Below, in pieces: positions 44,623-53,862 of a DNA stretch of 64,000 bases. The notes under the pieces are model-generated. The model saw only the letters and a list, made by a program, of their open reading frames with translations. It made no database searches and was not told the origin of the DNA. The position numbers and the translations under genes are program-made. Position 1 is the first letter of the stretch. The number at the start of each line of letters is the position of its first letter. Source of the DNA: Roseobacter sp. CCS2 (GTDB lineage Bacteria > Pseudomonadota > Alphaproteobacteria > Rhodobacterales > Rhodobacteraceae); assembly GCF_000169435.1 (NCBI RefSeq), contig NZ_AAYB01000007.1:54557-118556 (forward strand), read 5' to 3'.

Positions 44623-45455
44623 TTCCGGCCAATCGTATTTTGCGCTTCCGCCTCATCAAAGGCCTGCGGATGTGGGTAATTCAGCCCCAACAACTGGCGC
44701 AGATCATCCGATGCGGTGTCCAAGAACCCGTCTGGCAAGGCGTTATGCATTTCTTCAATCGGGGTCAGCCATTTCGGGGCGTAGTTAATCAAAACCGCAC
44801 TGCGATCGATCTGCGATGTATTGGGCATCGCACAATGCCAAGCCGCCCCAAAGAACAGCGCCACGTCACCGGGTTCACCCAACATGCGTTCGCATTTCCC
44901 ATAGAAATCATCAGCTTCCGTGGGATAGCGCAGTTCTTTTTGCGACCCCGGCATATAAGCCGTGGCACCGGTTTCTTCCGTAAATGGATCCAGCAAGATC
45001 GACACCTGCGCGTTCATCGGGAACGACGCATTAAGCCCAATAGGGTGCGTTTCCGCCTTATACATATCCCAGTAAGGATAATCGATATGGGGCTCCTGAC
45101 CCGGCCCGCCCGGTAAGATACGGTTTGCGGCAATGGATCCCATGATAAATTCCGTACCAAGGAATTTACGCAAAACCTGCATAATCACCGGATGGGCGGC
45201 CATATTTGCAAATACATCACCCTTGGCCAGCAGGTTCCAGACACGGCGCTGCAAGTGAAGCGCGCCGTCCTCTTCAGCCTGCCCTTGGAAATGGGTCACC
45301 TTATCAACCTCAGCCGAATGATGGTGGATAATCTGGCGCGCCTCGGCAATCTGCGCATCCGAAAACAAACCGGACAGCAACACAGCGCCTTTGCCGTGCA
45401 TCAGCTCATGCGCGATCTTGTCAGGATCAACCGTATCAGGTGTAAACCGTAGCAT
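44619..45455 (-). CDS. Phytanoyl-CoA dioxygenase (PhyH)-family oxygenase in the iol operon
   Basis: Non-heme iron, 2-oxoglutarate-dependent oxygenase of 278 residues. The iron triad is suggested by PHIDYPYWD (His and Asp near residue 138) and the distal AAWHCAMPNTS His near residue 215. The ATG at 45455 overlaps the iolD stop as ATGA, so it is translated with the pathway. It is not a standard iol enzyme; it may open side routes such as oxidative demethylation or hydroxylation of inositol derivatives (inference). Confidence 0.82.
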   Translation of the reverse strand: MLRFTPDTVDPDKIAHELMHGKGAVLLSGLFSDAQIAEARQIIHHHSAEVDKVTHFQGQAEEDGALHLQRRVWNLLAKGDVFANMAAHPVIMQVLRKFLGTEFIMGSIAANRILPGGPGQEPHIDYPYWDMYKAETHPIGLNASFPMNAQVSILLDPFTEETGATAYMPGSQKELRYPTEADDFYGKCERMLGEPGDVALFFGAAWHCAMPNTSQIDRSAVLINYAPKWLTPIEEMHNALPDGFLDTASDDLRQLLGLNYPHPQAFDEAEAQNTIGRK

Positions 45456-47326
45456 CAGACGCCCTTCCGCTGTTTGGAACGGCTGCTTTCCCAATCAATA
45501 TGGGCGTCGCGGACTTTGTCGGATTTGGTGATATGCGGCGTGCCAACTTCCCACCACGCATGGCCTTCGGTGGTCCAGCCCTCGTAAGGGTCAACCTTCA
45601 TGCAGATGACATAGGTATTCGTGGCGTCCTTGGCCCGCATGAAAGCCGCCTCAAGCTCTGCCGGTGAACTGACCGTTTCCGCGTCAGCACCCATTGCGCA
45701 TGCATGCGCTTCAAAATCAACACCGACATTCGCTGTCGCCGTTGGTGTATCGGCGATCAGATTGTTAAAGCTTTCGTTGCCAGTGTTATTTTGCAGCTTG
45801 TTGATGACGGCAAAACCGCCGTTATCCAACACCAGAATAATCAGCTTTTTCTCAGTCAATACAGCAGAGTATATGTCAGAGTTCATGAGCATATACGATC
45901 CGTCCCCGGTAAAGACAATCGTATCCTGCTCAGGCTCCATCTGCGCTTGCGCAATGCGCGCGCCCCAACCGCCTGCTATCTCGTAGCCCATGCAAGAGAA
46001 CCCAAACTCCACGTCCACCGTGCCAATATCAAGTGTTTTCCAGTTTGCTGTCACCTCTGCGGGCAAACCACCTGCCGCCGCGACAACACGATCACGCGGA
46101 TCACAAAGGCGGTTCACCTCGCCAATCGCTTGCGCATAGGACGCCGGGCCATTGCCGACGCGGGTATTTTCAGCCACGTATTCGTTCCACTTGGCGCGTT
46201 CTGCCTTGGCCGTCGCAGTCCAATCCTTTGGTGCGTGATGCCCCGCCAAATCAGCCGTCAAAGCCACCAACCCGAGGCGGGCATCACCGACAACAGTGGT
46301 CGACAAATGCTTGGCCGCATCATGGCGCGCGGCATTCAGGCCAATGATCCGAGCGTCATGGGCAAAGGCCGTCCAAGATCCTGTCGTAAAATCCTGCAAA
46401 CGTGTACCAACGGCAAGGATCACATCGGCCTGTTCTGCGATCATATTCGCTGAGTCCGACCCAGTCACACCAATCGGCCCAATATTAAGCGGATGGTCAT
46501 GCAGCATATTGGCACGGCCCGCGATGGTTTCGACCACAGGCATGCCCGTCGCTTCAGCAAAAGCAGTCAATTCTGCCACAGCGCCAGAGTATTGCACGCC
46601 GCCACCTGCGATGATCATGGGCCGTTGCGCAGATTTCAGTAACGCAACAGCCTGCGCAACCTCATATTCATCTGGTGCCTGACGCCGCACACGGTGCACG
46701 CGCTTATCAAAGAAGTTGACAGGGTAATCATAGGTCCACCCCTGCACATCCTGCGGCAAGCCAATGAAGGCAGGGCCACAATCAGCCGGGTCCAGCATCG
46801 TTGCCAATGCGGCTGGCAAAGATTGCAAAATCTGCGCCGGATGCGTGATCCGGTCCCAATAACGGCTGACCGCCTTGAACGCATCATTCACACCAAAGGT
46901 CGGATTTCCAAAATGCTCCAACTGCTGCAACACTGGATCAGGCAGACGGGTCAGGAAGGCATCACCACACAACATCAACATCGGCAAACGGTTCGCATGG
47001 GCCAGTGCTGCGGCCGTCAGCAGGTTCGCGGTACCGGGGCCCGCAGAGGCCGTGCAGAACATGAACCGCTGGCGTTTATACGCCTTGGCGTATCCCGCCG
47101 CCGCAAATCCCATTCCCTGCTCGTTCTGCCCACGATAAAGCGGCAGTTCGGCGCGATGATCATAAAGTGCCTCGCCCAGACAGGTCACATTGCCATGCCC
47201 GAAAATGCCAAAACCACCACTGCACACCCGCGTTTCGACACCATTGGCAATGATCCATTGGTTGGATAGATATCGGACAATCGCCTGTGCTGTTGTCAGC
47301 GTCACAGTTTCAGTGGCTTGACCCAT
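45455..47326 (-). CDS. iolD: 3D-(3,5/4)-trihydroxycyclohexane-1,2-dione hydrolase
   Basis: Thiamine-diphosphate enzyme of 623 residues that opens the inositol ring dione. It has the ThDP fold order, with the glutamate segment YRGQNEQGMGFAAAGYAKA near the N-terminus and the cofactor motif GDGSYMLMNSDIYSA...NGGFAVINKLQ near residue 475. ATG at 47326 is preceded by GGGGGAA; a longer frame begins 14 codons upstream without such a site. First gene of the operon; the divergent promoter carries a palindromic operator at 47410. Confidence 0.95.
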   Translation of the reverse strand: MGQATETVTLTTAQAIVRYLSNQWIIANGVETRVCSGGFGIFGHGNVTCLGEALYDHRAELPLYRGQNEQGMGFAAAGYAKAYKRQRFMFCTASAGPGTANLLTAAALAHANRLPMLMLCGDAFLTRLPDPVLQQLEHFGNPTFGVNDAFKAVSRYWDRITHPAQILQSLPAALATMLDPADCGPAFIGLPQDVQGWTYDYPVNFFDKRVHRVRRQAPDEYEVAQAVALLKSAQRPMIIAGGGVQYSGAVAELTAFAEATGMPVVETIAGRANMLHDHPLNIGPIGVTGSDSANMIAEQADVILAVGTRLQDFTTGSWTAFAHDARIIGLNAARHDAAKHLSTTVVGDARLGLVALTADLAGHHAPKDWTATAKAERAKWNEYVAENTRVGNGPASYAQAIGEVNRLCDPRDRVVAAAGGLPAEVTANWKTLDIGTVDVEFGFSCMGYEIAGGWGARIAQAQMEPEQDTIVFTGDGSYMLMNSDIYSAVLTEKKLIILVLDNGGFAVINKLQNNTGNESFNNLIADTPTATANVGVDFEAHACAMGADAETVSSPAELEAAFMRAKDATNTYVICMKVDPYEGWTTEGHAWWEVGTPHITKSDKVRDAHIDWESSRSKQRKGV

Positions 47327-47409
47327 GATAATTCCCCCGGCAAGGCGCACGAAGTGTGCTTTGGCCACGATTGCATATTGACCTGCGACCTAAAAGAACG
47401 ATACCAAAA

Positions 47410-47425
47410 TTGCAACCGGTTGCAA
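47410..47425. promoter_or_regulatory. Perfect 16-bp palindrome, likely LacI-type operator
   Basis: TTGCAACCGGTTGCAA, symmetric over 16 bp with the central CG typical of LacI-family sites. It lies in the 121-bp gap between divergent iolD and the dehydrogenase gene, 22 bp before the latter. A near-identical copy is at 55026-55041. Confidence 0.75.
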
Positions 47426-47447
47426 CTGGTTTTTAAAGGGGATCATC

Positions 47448-48551
47448 GTGACTGAGATTGGCATTGGCATCGTTGGCGGCGGCTACATGGGCAAAGCGCA
47501 TGCTGTCGCGCATTCCGCCGTTGGCGCCATCTTTGATACAGCGCTCCGTCCGCGGCTGGAAATGGTCTGCGCCAGCAACCCCACCTCTGCCGAAAAATAC
47601 CGCGCGGCCTATGGATTTGCCCGCGGCACTGCGGATTGGCAGGCATTGGTCAACGACCCACGGGTCGAGGCCGTTGTTATCGCTTCTCCTCAGTCGACCC
47701 ACCGCGCCATTGCCGAAGCTGCCTTTGCGCGGAACAAACCTGTGTTCTGCGAAAAACCCTTGGGTGTTGATGTTGCTGACAGCCGCGCAATGGTCGCAGC
47801 GGCAGAAAGCTCTGGCCAGATCAACATGTCCGGTTTTAACTACATCCGCACACCCGCGTCCCAATTCGTGCGTCAGATGCTGGACGCAGGCGAAATCGGC
47901 GATATCACAGGGTTTCGTGGCGAACACACCGAAGATTTCATGGCCGACCCGGCCGAGCCTGCCACATGGCGCAGCCAAGGTCAGGCCAACGGCTGCATGG
48001 GCGATCTGGCCCCCCACCCGATCAACTGCGCCCTGCGGCTGATAGGGCCCATGACCGAGCTGATTGCAGAGGTCGAAACCGTGATCCCCGAACGCCCCGG
48101 CGGGACGGTCACCAACGATGATCATGCGCAAATCATGTGCCGCTTTGCCTCTGGCGTGTTGGGCAACATCTATGTCAGTCGCGTCGCCACCGGGCGCAAG
48201 ATGGGCTATAAATACGAGATTACGGGCACGAAAGGTGCCATCTATTTCGACGGCGAAGACCAGAACGCCGTGCATCTTTATAAAATCACTGGACCAGAGG
48301 CGCAGCGCGGTTTCACCAAAATCCTGACTGGCCCTGCACACCCTGATTATCAACCCTTCTGCCTCGGGCCCGGTCACGGCACTGGTTATCAGGATCAGAT
48401 CATCATCGAGGCCAAGGATTTTCTGACCGCCATCCATACCGGCCAAAACCTCTGGCCCACATTCCGCGACGGGATGGAGGTGAACCAGATCGTCGCCGCC
48501 TGTCACGCCTCATCCACCGCGCGCAGCTGGCGCAATATTTCTGACTTTTAA
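47448..48551 (+). CDS. Gfo/Idh/MocA-family dehydrogenase
   Basis: 367 residues beginning with GTG. The Rossmann motif IGIVGGGYMGKAHA is at residues 6-19 and FCEKPLGVD carries the catalytic Lys near residue 101; the DLAPHPIN segment holds the active-site His. In an iol regulon it may oxidise or epimerise another inositol isomer (scyllo- or chiro-), by inference. It leads a plus-strand operon with iolE and a second dehydrogenase. Confidence 0.85.
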   Translation: MTEIGIGIVGGGYMGKAHAVAHSAVGAIFDTALRPRLEMVCASNPTSAEKYRAAYGFARGTADWQALVNDPRVEAVVIASPQSTHRAIAEAAFARNKPVFCEKPLGVDVADSRAMVAAAESSGQINMSGFNYIRTPASQFVRQMLDAGEIGDITGFRGEHTEDFMADPAEPATWRSQGQANGCMGDLAPHPINCALRLIGPMTELIAEVETVIPERPGGTVTNDDHAQIMCRFASGVLGNIYVSRVATGRKMGYKYEITGTKGAIYFDGEDQNAVHLYKITGPEAQRGFTKILTGPAHPDYQPFCLGPGHGTGYQDQIIIEAKDFLTAIHTGQNLWPTFRDGMEVNQIVAACHASSTARSWRNISDF

Positions 48552-48564
48552 TGAAAGCCCTGCC

Positions 48565-49455
48565 ATGACCATCAAAATCGGCAACGCGCCCTGTTCATGG
48601 GGTATCGAATTCGCATCCGACCCCGCCTACCCCACATGGCAATCTGTGCTCAGCCAATGTGCTGGCGCAGGCTACAAAGGGATCGAGTTGGGGCCGATTG
48701 GCTACATGCCAGAGGACCCTGCGATTTTGCGTGATGAACTGGCCAAGAACGACCTAAACATCATTGGCGGCGTGGTCTTCCGCCCGTTCCATGATCCGGC
48801 AAAATGGGACGAAGTCGTCGATGCCTCAAAGCGCACCTGCGAAGCGCTTGTGGCCCACGGCGCACAGCACCTTGTGCTGATCGACAGTATTTCGCCCCGC
48901 CGCGCCCCGACCGCAGGCCGCGCCGATGAAGCCGAACAAATGGACACTGCCGAATGGGCCGCCTTTCGTGATCGCATCGCGACCATCGCAAAGATGGGAA
49001 GTGAGGAATATGGGCTGACCGTGGGCATGCACGCCCATGCCGCAGGCTTCATCGACTTTGAACCAGAGCTGGAACGGCTGTTGGATGAAGTTGATGAAAG
49101 CATCCTGAAAATCTGCTTCGATACAGGCCACCATTCCTATGCGGGCTACGATCCGGTCGCGTTTATGAAGCGGCACATCGACCGGATCAGCTATATGCAT
49201 TTCAAGGATATCGATCCTGTGGTGAAGGCGGACGTCGTCGCCAAACGCACTGATTTCTACAAAGCCTGCGGTCAGGGCATCTTCTGCAACCTCGGCCAAG
49301 GCGATGTGGATTTCCCCGCTGTGCGGCAAGTGCTGCTGGACGCGGGCTTTAAAGGCTGGTGCACGGTCGAGCAAGACTGCGACCCATCCATGCCCGGCAC
49401 GCCACTGGAAGACGCCGAAAGCAACCGCAAATACCTCGAATCCATCGGATTTTGA
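48565..49455 (+). CDS. iolE: Inosose dehydratase
   Basis: Xylose-isomerase-like TIM barrel of 296 residues. The N-terminal IGNAPCSWGIEFASDP is the IolE hallmark, and metal ligands appear in GLTVGMHAHAAGFID, ICFDTGHHSYAG and YMHFKDID. It dehydrates 2-keto-myo-inositol. It starts 13 bp after the preceding dehydrogenase. Confidence 0.9.
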   Translation: MTIKIGNAPCSWGIEFASDPAYPTWQSVLSQCAGAGYKGIELGPIGYMPEDPAILRDELAKNDLNIIGGVVFRPFHDPAKWDEVVDASKRTCEALVAHGAQHLVLIDSISPRRAPTAGRADEAEQMDTAEWAAFRDRIATIAKMGSEEYGLTVGMHAHAAGFIDFEPELERLLDEVDESILKICFDTGHHSYAGYDPVAFMKRHIDRISYMHFKDIDPVVKADVVAKRTDFYKACGQGIFCNLGQGDVDFPAVRQVLLDAGFKGWCTVEQDCDPSMPGTPLEDAESNRKYLESIGF

Positions 49456-49543
49456 TGCAGACCCCCCGTATGCACAGCTTGTGTACGGGATGTGTACGCA
49501 CTGTGTACCAACAAAATAGACCTCTGAAAGAAAGACTACTGCG

Positions 49544-50698
49544 ATGACCAAACTCAAATGGGGCATGATCGGCGGCGGCGAAGGCAGCCAAATCGGACCG
49601 GCACACAGGCTAGGTGCAGGGCTGGATAGCCTCTTTGAATTCACTGCCGGCGCGTTGGATCACCGCCCTGAATACGGCATCGATTATGGCCAGCGTCTGG
49701 GCCTTGGCGACCGCGCCTATGGCGGCTGGGAAGAGATGCTTGAGGGTGAGAAAAAGCGCGACGATCGCGTTGATCTGGTCACCGTCGCGACACCTAACTC
49801 GACCCACTTTGCAATCACCAAAGCGTTCCTCGAAAACGGCTTTCACGTCCTGTGCGAAAAGCCCATGACGATGACGGTCGCAGAAGGCGAAGAGATTGTC
49901 GAAATCGCCAAGAAAACTGGCAATATCTGTGCGGTAAACTATGGCTATTCCGGCTATTCCCTGGTCCGTCACATGAAAGCGATGATTGCGCGTGGCGACA
50001 TCGGCAAGGTCCGTTTGGTGAATGCTGAATTCGCGCATGGACACCACGCCGATGCAACCGATGCCGATAACCCGCGCGTGCGCTGGCGGTATGATCCGGC
50101 ACAAGCGGGCGTGTCGGCGCAATTCGCTGATTGCGGTATTCACGCGATGCATATGGCCAGCTTTGTGACAGGTCAGGAAGTGACGAAATTATCAGCAGAT
50201 ACAGTGTCTTGCATTGATGTGCGCACGTTGGAAGACGACGCGATGGTGAACTTCCGTATGGATGGTGGGGCTGTTGGCAGGCTCTGGACAAGTTCGGTTG
50301 CGATTGGACGACAGCACGGTCTGGGCATTCAGGTTTTTGGCGAAACCGGTGGTCTGCGCTGGTCGCAAGAGCAGCCAAATCAACTCTACTACATGCCGCT
50401 GGGCGAACGCTTGCAGATCATCGAACGTGGCGAAGCGAACCTGTCACCAGAGGCCGACCGCACCACCCGCGTGACCATCGGCCATGCCGAAGGGATGCCA
50501 CTGGCCTTTGCCAACATCTATACCGATTTGGCCGAGGCGATCAGCGCGCGCAAGGAAGGCCGCACGATGGATCCAGCGGCGAACCTTTATCCACGCGCGG
50601 AAGATGGGTTGCGGTCGATGGCTGCGGTTTACGCGGTGGCTGAATCCGGCAAAGCAGCGGGTCAATGGCTGGATGCGCGTCCACCGATGTTCAGGTAG
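49544..50698 (+). CDS. Second Gfo/Idh/MocA-family dehydrogenase
   Basis: 384 residues; WGMIGGGEGSQIGPAHR at residues 6-22 is the nucleotide-binding start, and LCEKPMTMT near residue 106 holds the catalytic Lys. The SQIGPAHR variant is typical of a subgroup found with sugar-acid and inositol gene sets. Its tail overlaps the LacI gene end by 8 bp in convergent orientation. The substrate is unknown. Confidence 0.83.
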   Translation: MTKLKWGMIGGGEGSQIGPAHRLGAGLDSLFEFTAGALDHRPEYGIDYGQRLGLGDRAYGGWEEMLEGEKKRDDRVDLVTVATPNSTHFAITKAFLENGFHVLCEKPMTMTVAEGEEIVEIAKKTGNICAVNYGYSGYSLVRHMKAMIARGDIGKVRLVNAEFAHGHHADATDADNPRVRWRYDPAQAGVSAQFADCGIHAMHMASFVTGQEVTKLSADTVSCIDVRTLEDDAMVNFRMDGGAVGRLWTSSVAIGRQHGLGIQVFGETGGLRWSQEQPNQLYYMPLGERLQIIERGEANLSPEADRTTRVTIGHAEGMPLAFANIYTDLAEAISARKEGRTMDPAANLYPRAEDGLRSMAAVYAVAESGKAAGQWLDARPPMFR

Positions 50699-51689
50699 GC
50701 AAAGCCCGCAAAGTGCCCCGTTCCACAATCGTACAGGCAAACAGCCGCGCCTCTGGGTAGCGGCTGTCGTCTTTCAGGGATGCTTCAATCAACTCAATCG
50801 AAGACGCGATAATCTGTTCAACCGGATTTCGGATCGTGGTCAGGTTGATATTTGCCCACCCCGCCATCTCCATATCGTTTAGCCCAATGATCCCAATATC
50901 TTGCGGGACGCTCAGACCTGCATCCTCAATGGCCGATAGCGCCCCGATGGACAGCACATCATCGCCGCAGAAATACGCCTCTGCGGGCGCTGATTGCAGC
51001 AGGCGCTGCATCTCTTCGCGGCCCGCATCGAAAGAATAGTTGCTGGCGTAGCTCACAGTCATCTCAACACCGGACGTCTTCAATACCTCGGCAAACCCGG
51101 CGAAACGGTCCTGCGTTGAAGTCGCCGATTTCGGCCCCCCCAGAAACGCGACACGCTTGTAACCCCGATCAATCAGCGTTTGTGCGGCCATGCGCCCCGC
51201 TTCAATATTATCGATCCCCAACACGTTCACCTTGGGGCTGGGCGATTGCCGCCCAAAGGAATGGACCACCGGCACGCCAGCATCCCTGAACGCTTCGGCA
51301 AAGGTTGCGGGCAATGTGGATGAGGCGACAATCACGCCATCAACCGAATAGGCACGCAGCATGCGGATTGAATTTTCAGGGTCCACCTCATCCGTTAAAT
51401 TCACCAGCAATGGGCGCAAGCCACGGGCCTGCAACCCTTTGGTAAACAGATCAAAAACCTCTAGAAAGATCGGGTTGTGAAAGTTGTTGGACACCAATCC
51501 AATCAACTTGGTCCGCCCGGTTGTCATCGCTGAAGCCAGCGCATTGGGGCTATACCCCAGTGCTGTTGCGGCTTTTTCAACCTTGGCCCGCGTCTTTTCA
51601 GAGACGGAAGCGCCTTCGGTATAGGTGCGTGACACAGCAGAGCGGGACACACCCGCGCGCATCGCGACATCTTTTAGCGTCACCGCCAC
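50691..51689 (-). CDS. LacI-family repressor of the inositol regulon
   Basis: 332 residues starting with GTG. It has the HTH (VTLKDVAMRAGVSRSAVSRT, then the hinge YSPNALASAMTTGRT) and the periplasmic-binding-like effector domain (IGLVSNNFHNPIFLEVFDL; IGIIGLNDMEMAGW). It is the last gene of the ABC-transporter operon, directly after the small membrane gene. By position it should bind the TTGCAACCGGTTGCA palindromes at 47410 and 55026 and respond to inositol or an intermediate. Confidence 0.88.
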   Translation of the reverse strand: MAVTLKDVAMRAGVSRSAVSRTYTEGASVSEKTRAKVEKAATALGYSPNALASAMTTGRTKLIGLVSNNFHNPIFLEVFDLFTKGLQARGLRPLLVNLTDEVDPENSIRMLRAYSVDGVIVASSTLPATFAEAFRDAGVPVVHSFGRQSPSPKVNVLGIDNIEAGRMAAQTLIDRGYKRVAFLGGPKSATSTQDRFAGFAEVLKTSGVEMTVSYASNYSFDAGREEMQRLLQSAPAEAYFCGDDVLSIGALSAIEDAGLSVPQDIGIIGLNDMEMAGWANINLTTIRNPVEQIIASSIELIEASLKDDSRYPEARLFACTIVERGTLRALPT

Positions 51690-51941
51690 TTATCTGCCTC
51701 CCCTTGCGTCCTTTTCAGCTTGTGCGGCCACTGCCGCCCAATCTGCCGTATAAAACTTCCAGATTGCCGTGACGCCTAAGGCAAAAAATATCAAGGCCCA
51801 GAAGGCCTGACCATTCGCCAATTCGACCATTGCCCAAAGAATGGGCACAACGGCCGTCAGCACCCTGCGCCATACGGGCAGAAAGAACGGAACCGCAAGG
51901 TCAAAGAATTTCGGTTTCGGGCGGTCAGGCGGCGCCTTCAT
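51690..51941 (-). CDS. Small two-helix membrane protein in the ABC operon
   Basis: 83 residues (start ATG 51941) with two hydrophobic stretches (FFLPVWRRVLTAVVPILWAMVEL; AFWALIFFALGVTAIWKFY) and a charged tail (AEKDARGGR). It overlaps the ATPase gene end by 17 bp and stops one base before the LacI start. No family recognised. It may be an accessory subunit of the transporter. Confidence 0.6.
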   Translation of the reverse strand: MKAPPDRPKPKFFDLAVPFFLPVWRRVLTAVVPILWAMVELANGQAFWALIFFALGVTAIWKFYTADWAAVAAQAEKDARGGR

Positions 51942-52698
51942 ATTCTGCTCCGGTTTTTGCGCCGGTGATATAGGCCACGACATCCTGCCCGTCAGTATCC
52001 TCTTTATTGAGGTTGGCGACAATACGGCCCCGGCGGAACACGATAATCCGGTCGACCAGATCAAACACCTGCCGCATATTGTGCGACACAAGGATCAGGC
52101 TTTCGCCCTGATCCTTCAGCGTGCGGACAATATTTTCAACCTGCGCAGTTTCCTGCACGCCAAGGGCGGCTGTGGGTTCATCCATGATGGTCAGTTTGCT
52201 GGCGAAGGTCGCGGTGCGTGCGATGGCGACACATTGACGTTGACCGCCCGACATATTGGCGATGGTGTTTTTGATATTTGGGATTTTCACACCCGTCTTT
52301 ACCAAGCCCTTTAACGTGTCGTCGCGCATCGCTTTGTAGTCAAGAAACCGGAACGGCCCCAGCCAATCAAACTTGGTTTTTTCACGCCCCAGAAACAGGT
52401 TATCGGGTACGTTTAAATCATCGGCCAAGGCCAGCGTTTGAAACACCGTCTCAATCCCCGCTTCACGCGCATCCAAAGGTCCGCCAAAATTGACCTCTTT
52501 ACCGTCAAAAACCACGGTCCCGCGTGTGCGTTGTTCCACCCCGGTGATCTGGCGCACAAAGGTGGATTTCCCTGCCCCGTTGTCGCCCATGATCGCCACG
52601 TGCTCTCCGTGTTTCAGGACAAAATCAGCGTCTTCAAGGGCATGTACACCGCCATAGTGTTTGGTCAGGCCTTTGGTTTCCAGAATAGTGTCTGACAT
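51925..52698 (-). CDS. Sugar ABC transporter ATPase
   Basis: 257 residues with a single nucleotide-binding domain: Walker A GDNGAGKSTFVRQ near residue 38, signature NMSGGQRQCVAIART near residue 148, Walker B LTIMDEPTAALG, and the switch His in LVSHNM. Ribose-type systems usually fuse two such domains, so this half-size ATPase must dimerise. It lies between permease and small membrane gene. Confidence 0.9.
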   Translation of the reverse strand: MSDTILETKGLTKHYGGVHALEDADFVLKHGEHVAIMGDNGAGKSTFVRQITGVEQRTRGTVVFDGKEVNFGGPLDAREAGIETVFQTLALADDLNVPDNLFLGREKTKFDWLGPFRFLDYKAMRDDTLKGLVKTGVKIPNIKNTIANMSGGQRQCVAIARTATFASKLTIMDEPTAALGVQETAQVENIVRTLKDQGESLILVSHNMRQVFDLVDRIIVFRRGRIVANLNKEDTDGQDVVAYITGAKTGAEYEGAA

Positions 52699-52710
52699 AT
52701 CTTAGCCCCC

Positions 52711-53784
52711 TTAAGCCCGCGCTGCCGCACGTTGTTGTTGCCATTGATCCAATGCCACCGCACCCACGATGATCATCCCCAGCACCATTTCCTGATAGAA
52801 TGCGCCAAGGCGCAAAAAGGTGAAACCAGAGGTGATCACGCCGATGATCAGCGCCCCGATGACCGTGCCAATGATCGAACCCCGCCCCCCAAACAGTGAC
52901 ACACCGCCGATCACAGCCATTGCAATCGCCTCCAACTCATAGGTCAGACCCATACCGGATTGCGCGGTCAGGTTCTTGGAGGTCAGGATCACCGCCGCCA
53001 GACCCGCCAGCATACCGGCGATGACATAGACCAGCACCAGATGGCGCGGCACGTTGATGCCGGACATGCGGGCGGCCTGTTCGTTTGAGCCGATGGCGTA
53101 GGTGTGTTTGCCGTAAACGGTATAGTTCATGATGATGTGAAACAGCACGGCCAGCGATAAAAAGATGATCACAGGCATCATACCCGCACCGATCTTTGCA
53201 TAGCTTTCTGTGGGGAAAGACACCGGGTTACCCAGCGACCACCACTGTGCCACGCCGCGCGCAAACAGCATCATACCAAGGGTCGCAATAAAGGGTGGGA
53301 TGCGGGAATAGGCCACCAGTATGCCGTTGATCAGACCGGCGGCGAAACCCACTGCAAGACCCACGAACACCGGCACGATCACGGGTAAATCAAGCGCCCA
53401 TTCGCCAAAGATAGCTTTGGGGTTTGGTGCGCCGTTCACGGTTGCCACTTGGGCAAAGCTCATGGCAATCATGGCTGCGGCACCCACGACAGAACCAGAA
53501 GACAGGTCAATCCCCGCAGTGATAATCACTTGCGTGACACCAATGGCGATAATCCCGATAATGGCGACCTGAATGATGATGATGCGCAAACGCGCCTCGT
53601 TAAAGATACTGTCAAAACGGTCGTTCGTATCGAAAAGCAGGCTTTGTCCGACAAAGATCGCGCCCAGCACCTCAAAGATAATGATGATCAGGATCAGGGC
53701 ACCAAACACGTTCAATTCGTTGGGCCACTGGCGCTTTGATTTATCGAACGTCAGTCCGCCGACGCTGTCACTGTTGTCTGACAT
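52711..53784 (-). CDS. Sugar ABC transporter permease
   Basis: 357 residues, BPD_transp_2 (ribose/inositol) type with about ten membrane helices. ITAGIDLSSGSVVG near residue 92 and GVSLFGGRGSIIGTVIGALII near residue 294 are the family hallmarks. It starts 78 bp after the binding protein gene, with a hairpin in the gap. Confidence 0.92.
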   Translation of the reverse strand: MSDNSDSVGGLTFDKSKRQWPNELNVFGALILIIIIFEVLGAIFVGQSLLFDTNDRFDSIFNEARLRIIIIQVAIIGIIAIGVTQVIITAGIDLSSGSVVGAAAMIAMSFAQVATVNGAPNPKAIFGEWALDLPVIVPVFVGLAVGFAAGLINGILVAYSRIPPFIATLGMMLFARGVAQWWSLGNPVSFPTESYAKIGAGMMPVIIFLSLAVLFHIIMNYTVYGKHTYAIGSNEQAARMSGINVPRHLVLVYVIAGMLAGLAAVILTSKNLTAQSGMGLTYELEAIAMAVIGGVSLFGGRGSIIGTVIGALIIGVITSGFTFLRLGAFYQEMVLGMIIVGAVALDQWQQQRAAARA

Positions 53785-53825
53785 CAGTCAGATCCCTCCC
53801 CTGTCATCATTTGCTTATTGGCCGC

Positions 53826-53849
53826 GCGAGGGCAGTGTCTCGCCCTCGC
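53826..53849 (-). terminator. Hairpin between binding protein and permease genes
   Basis: GCGAGGGC (53826-53833) pairs with GCCCTCGC (53842-53849). No long T-tract follows in the direction of transcription, so it more likely stabilises the binding-protein message or attenuates the downstream genes than ends the operon. Confidence 0.5.
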
Positions 53850-53862
53850 ACAGGTGTTTTGC

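Noticed and set aside
47433..48506. Minus-strand open frame of about 357 codons
   Set aside because: It mirrors the Gfo/Idh/MocA gene, has no ribosome site or recognisable fold, and would cross the operator region.
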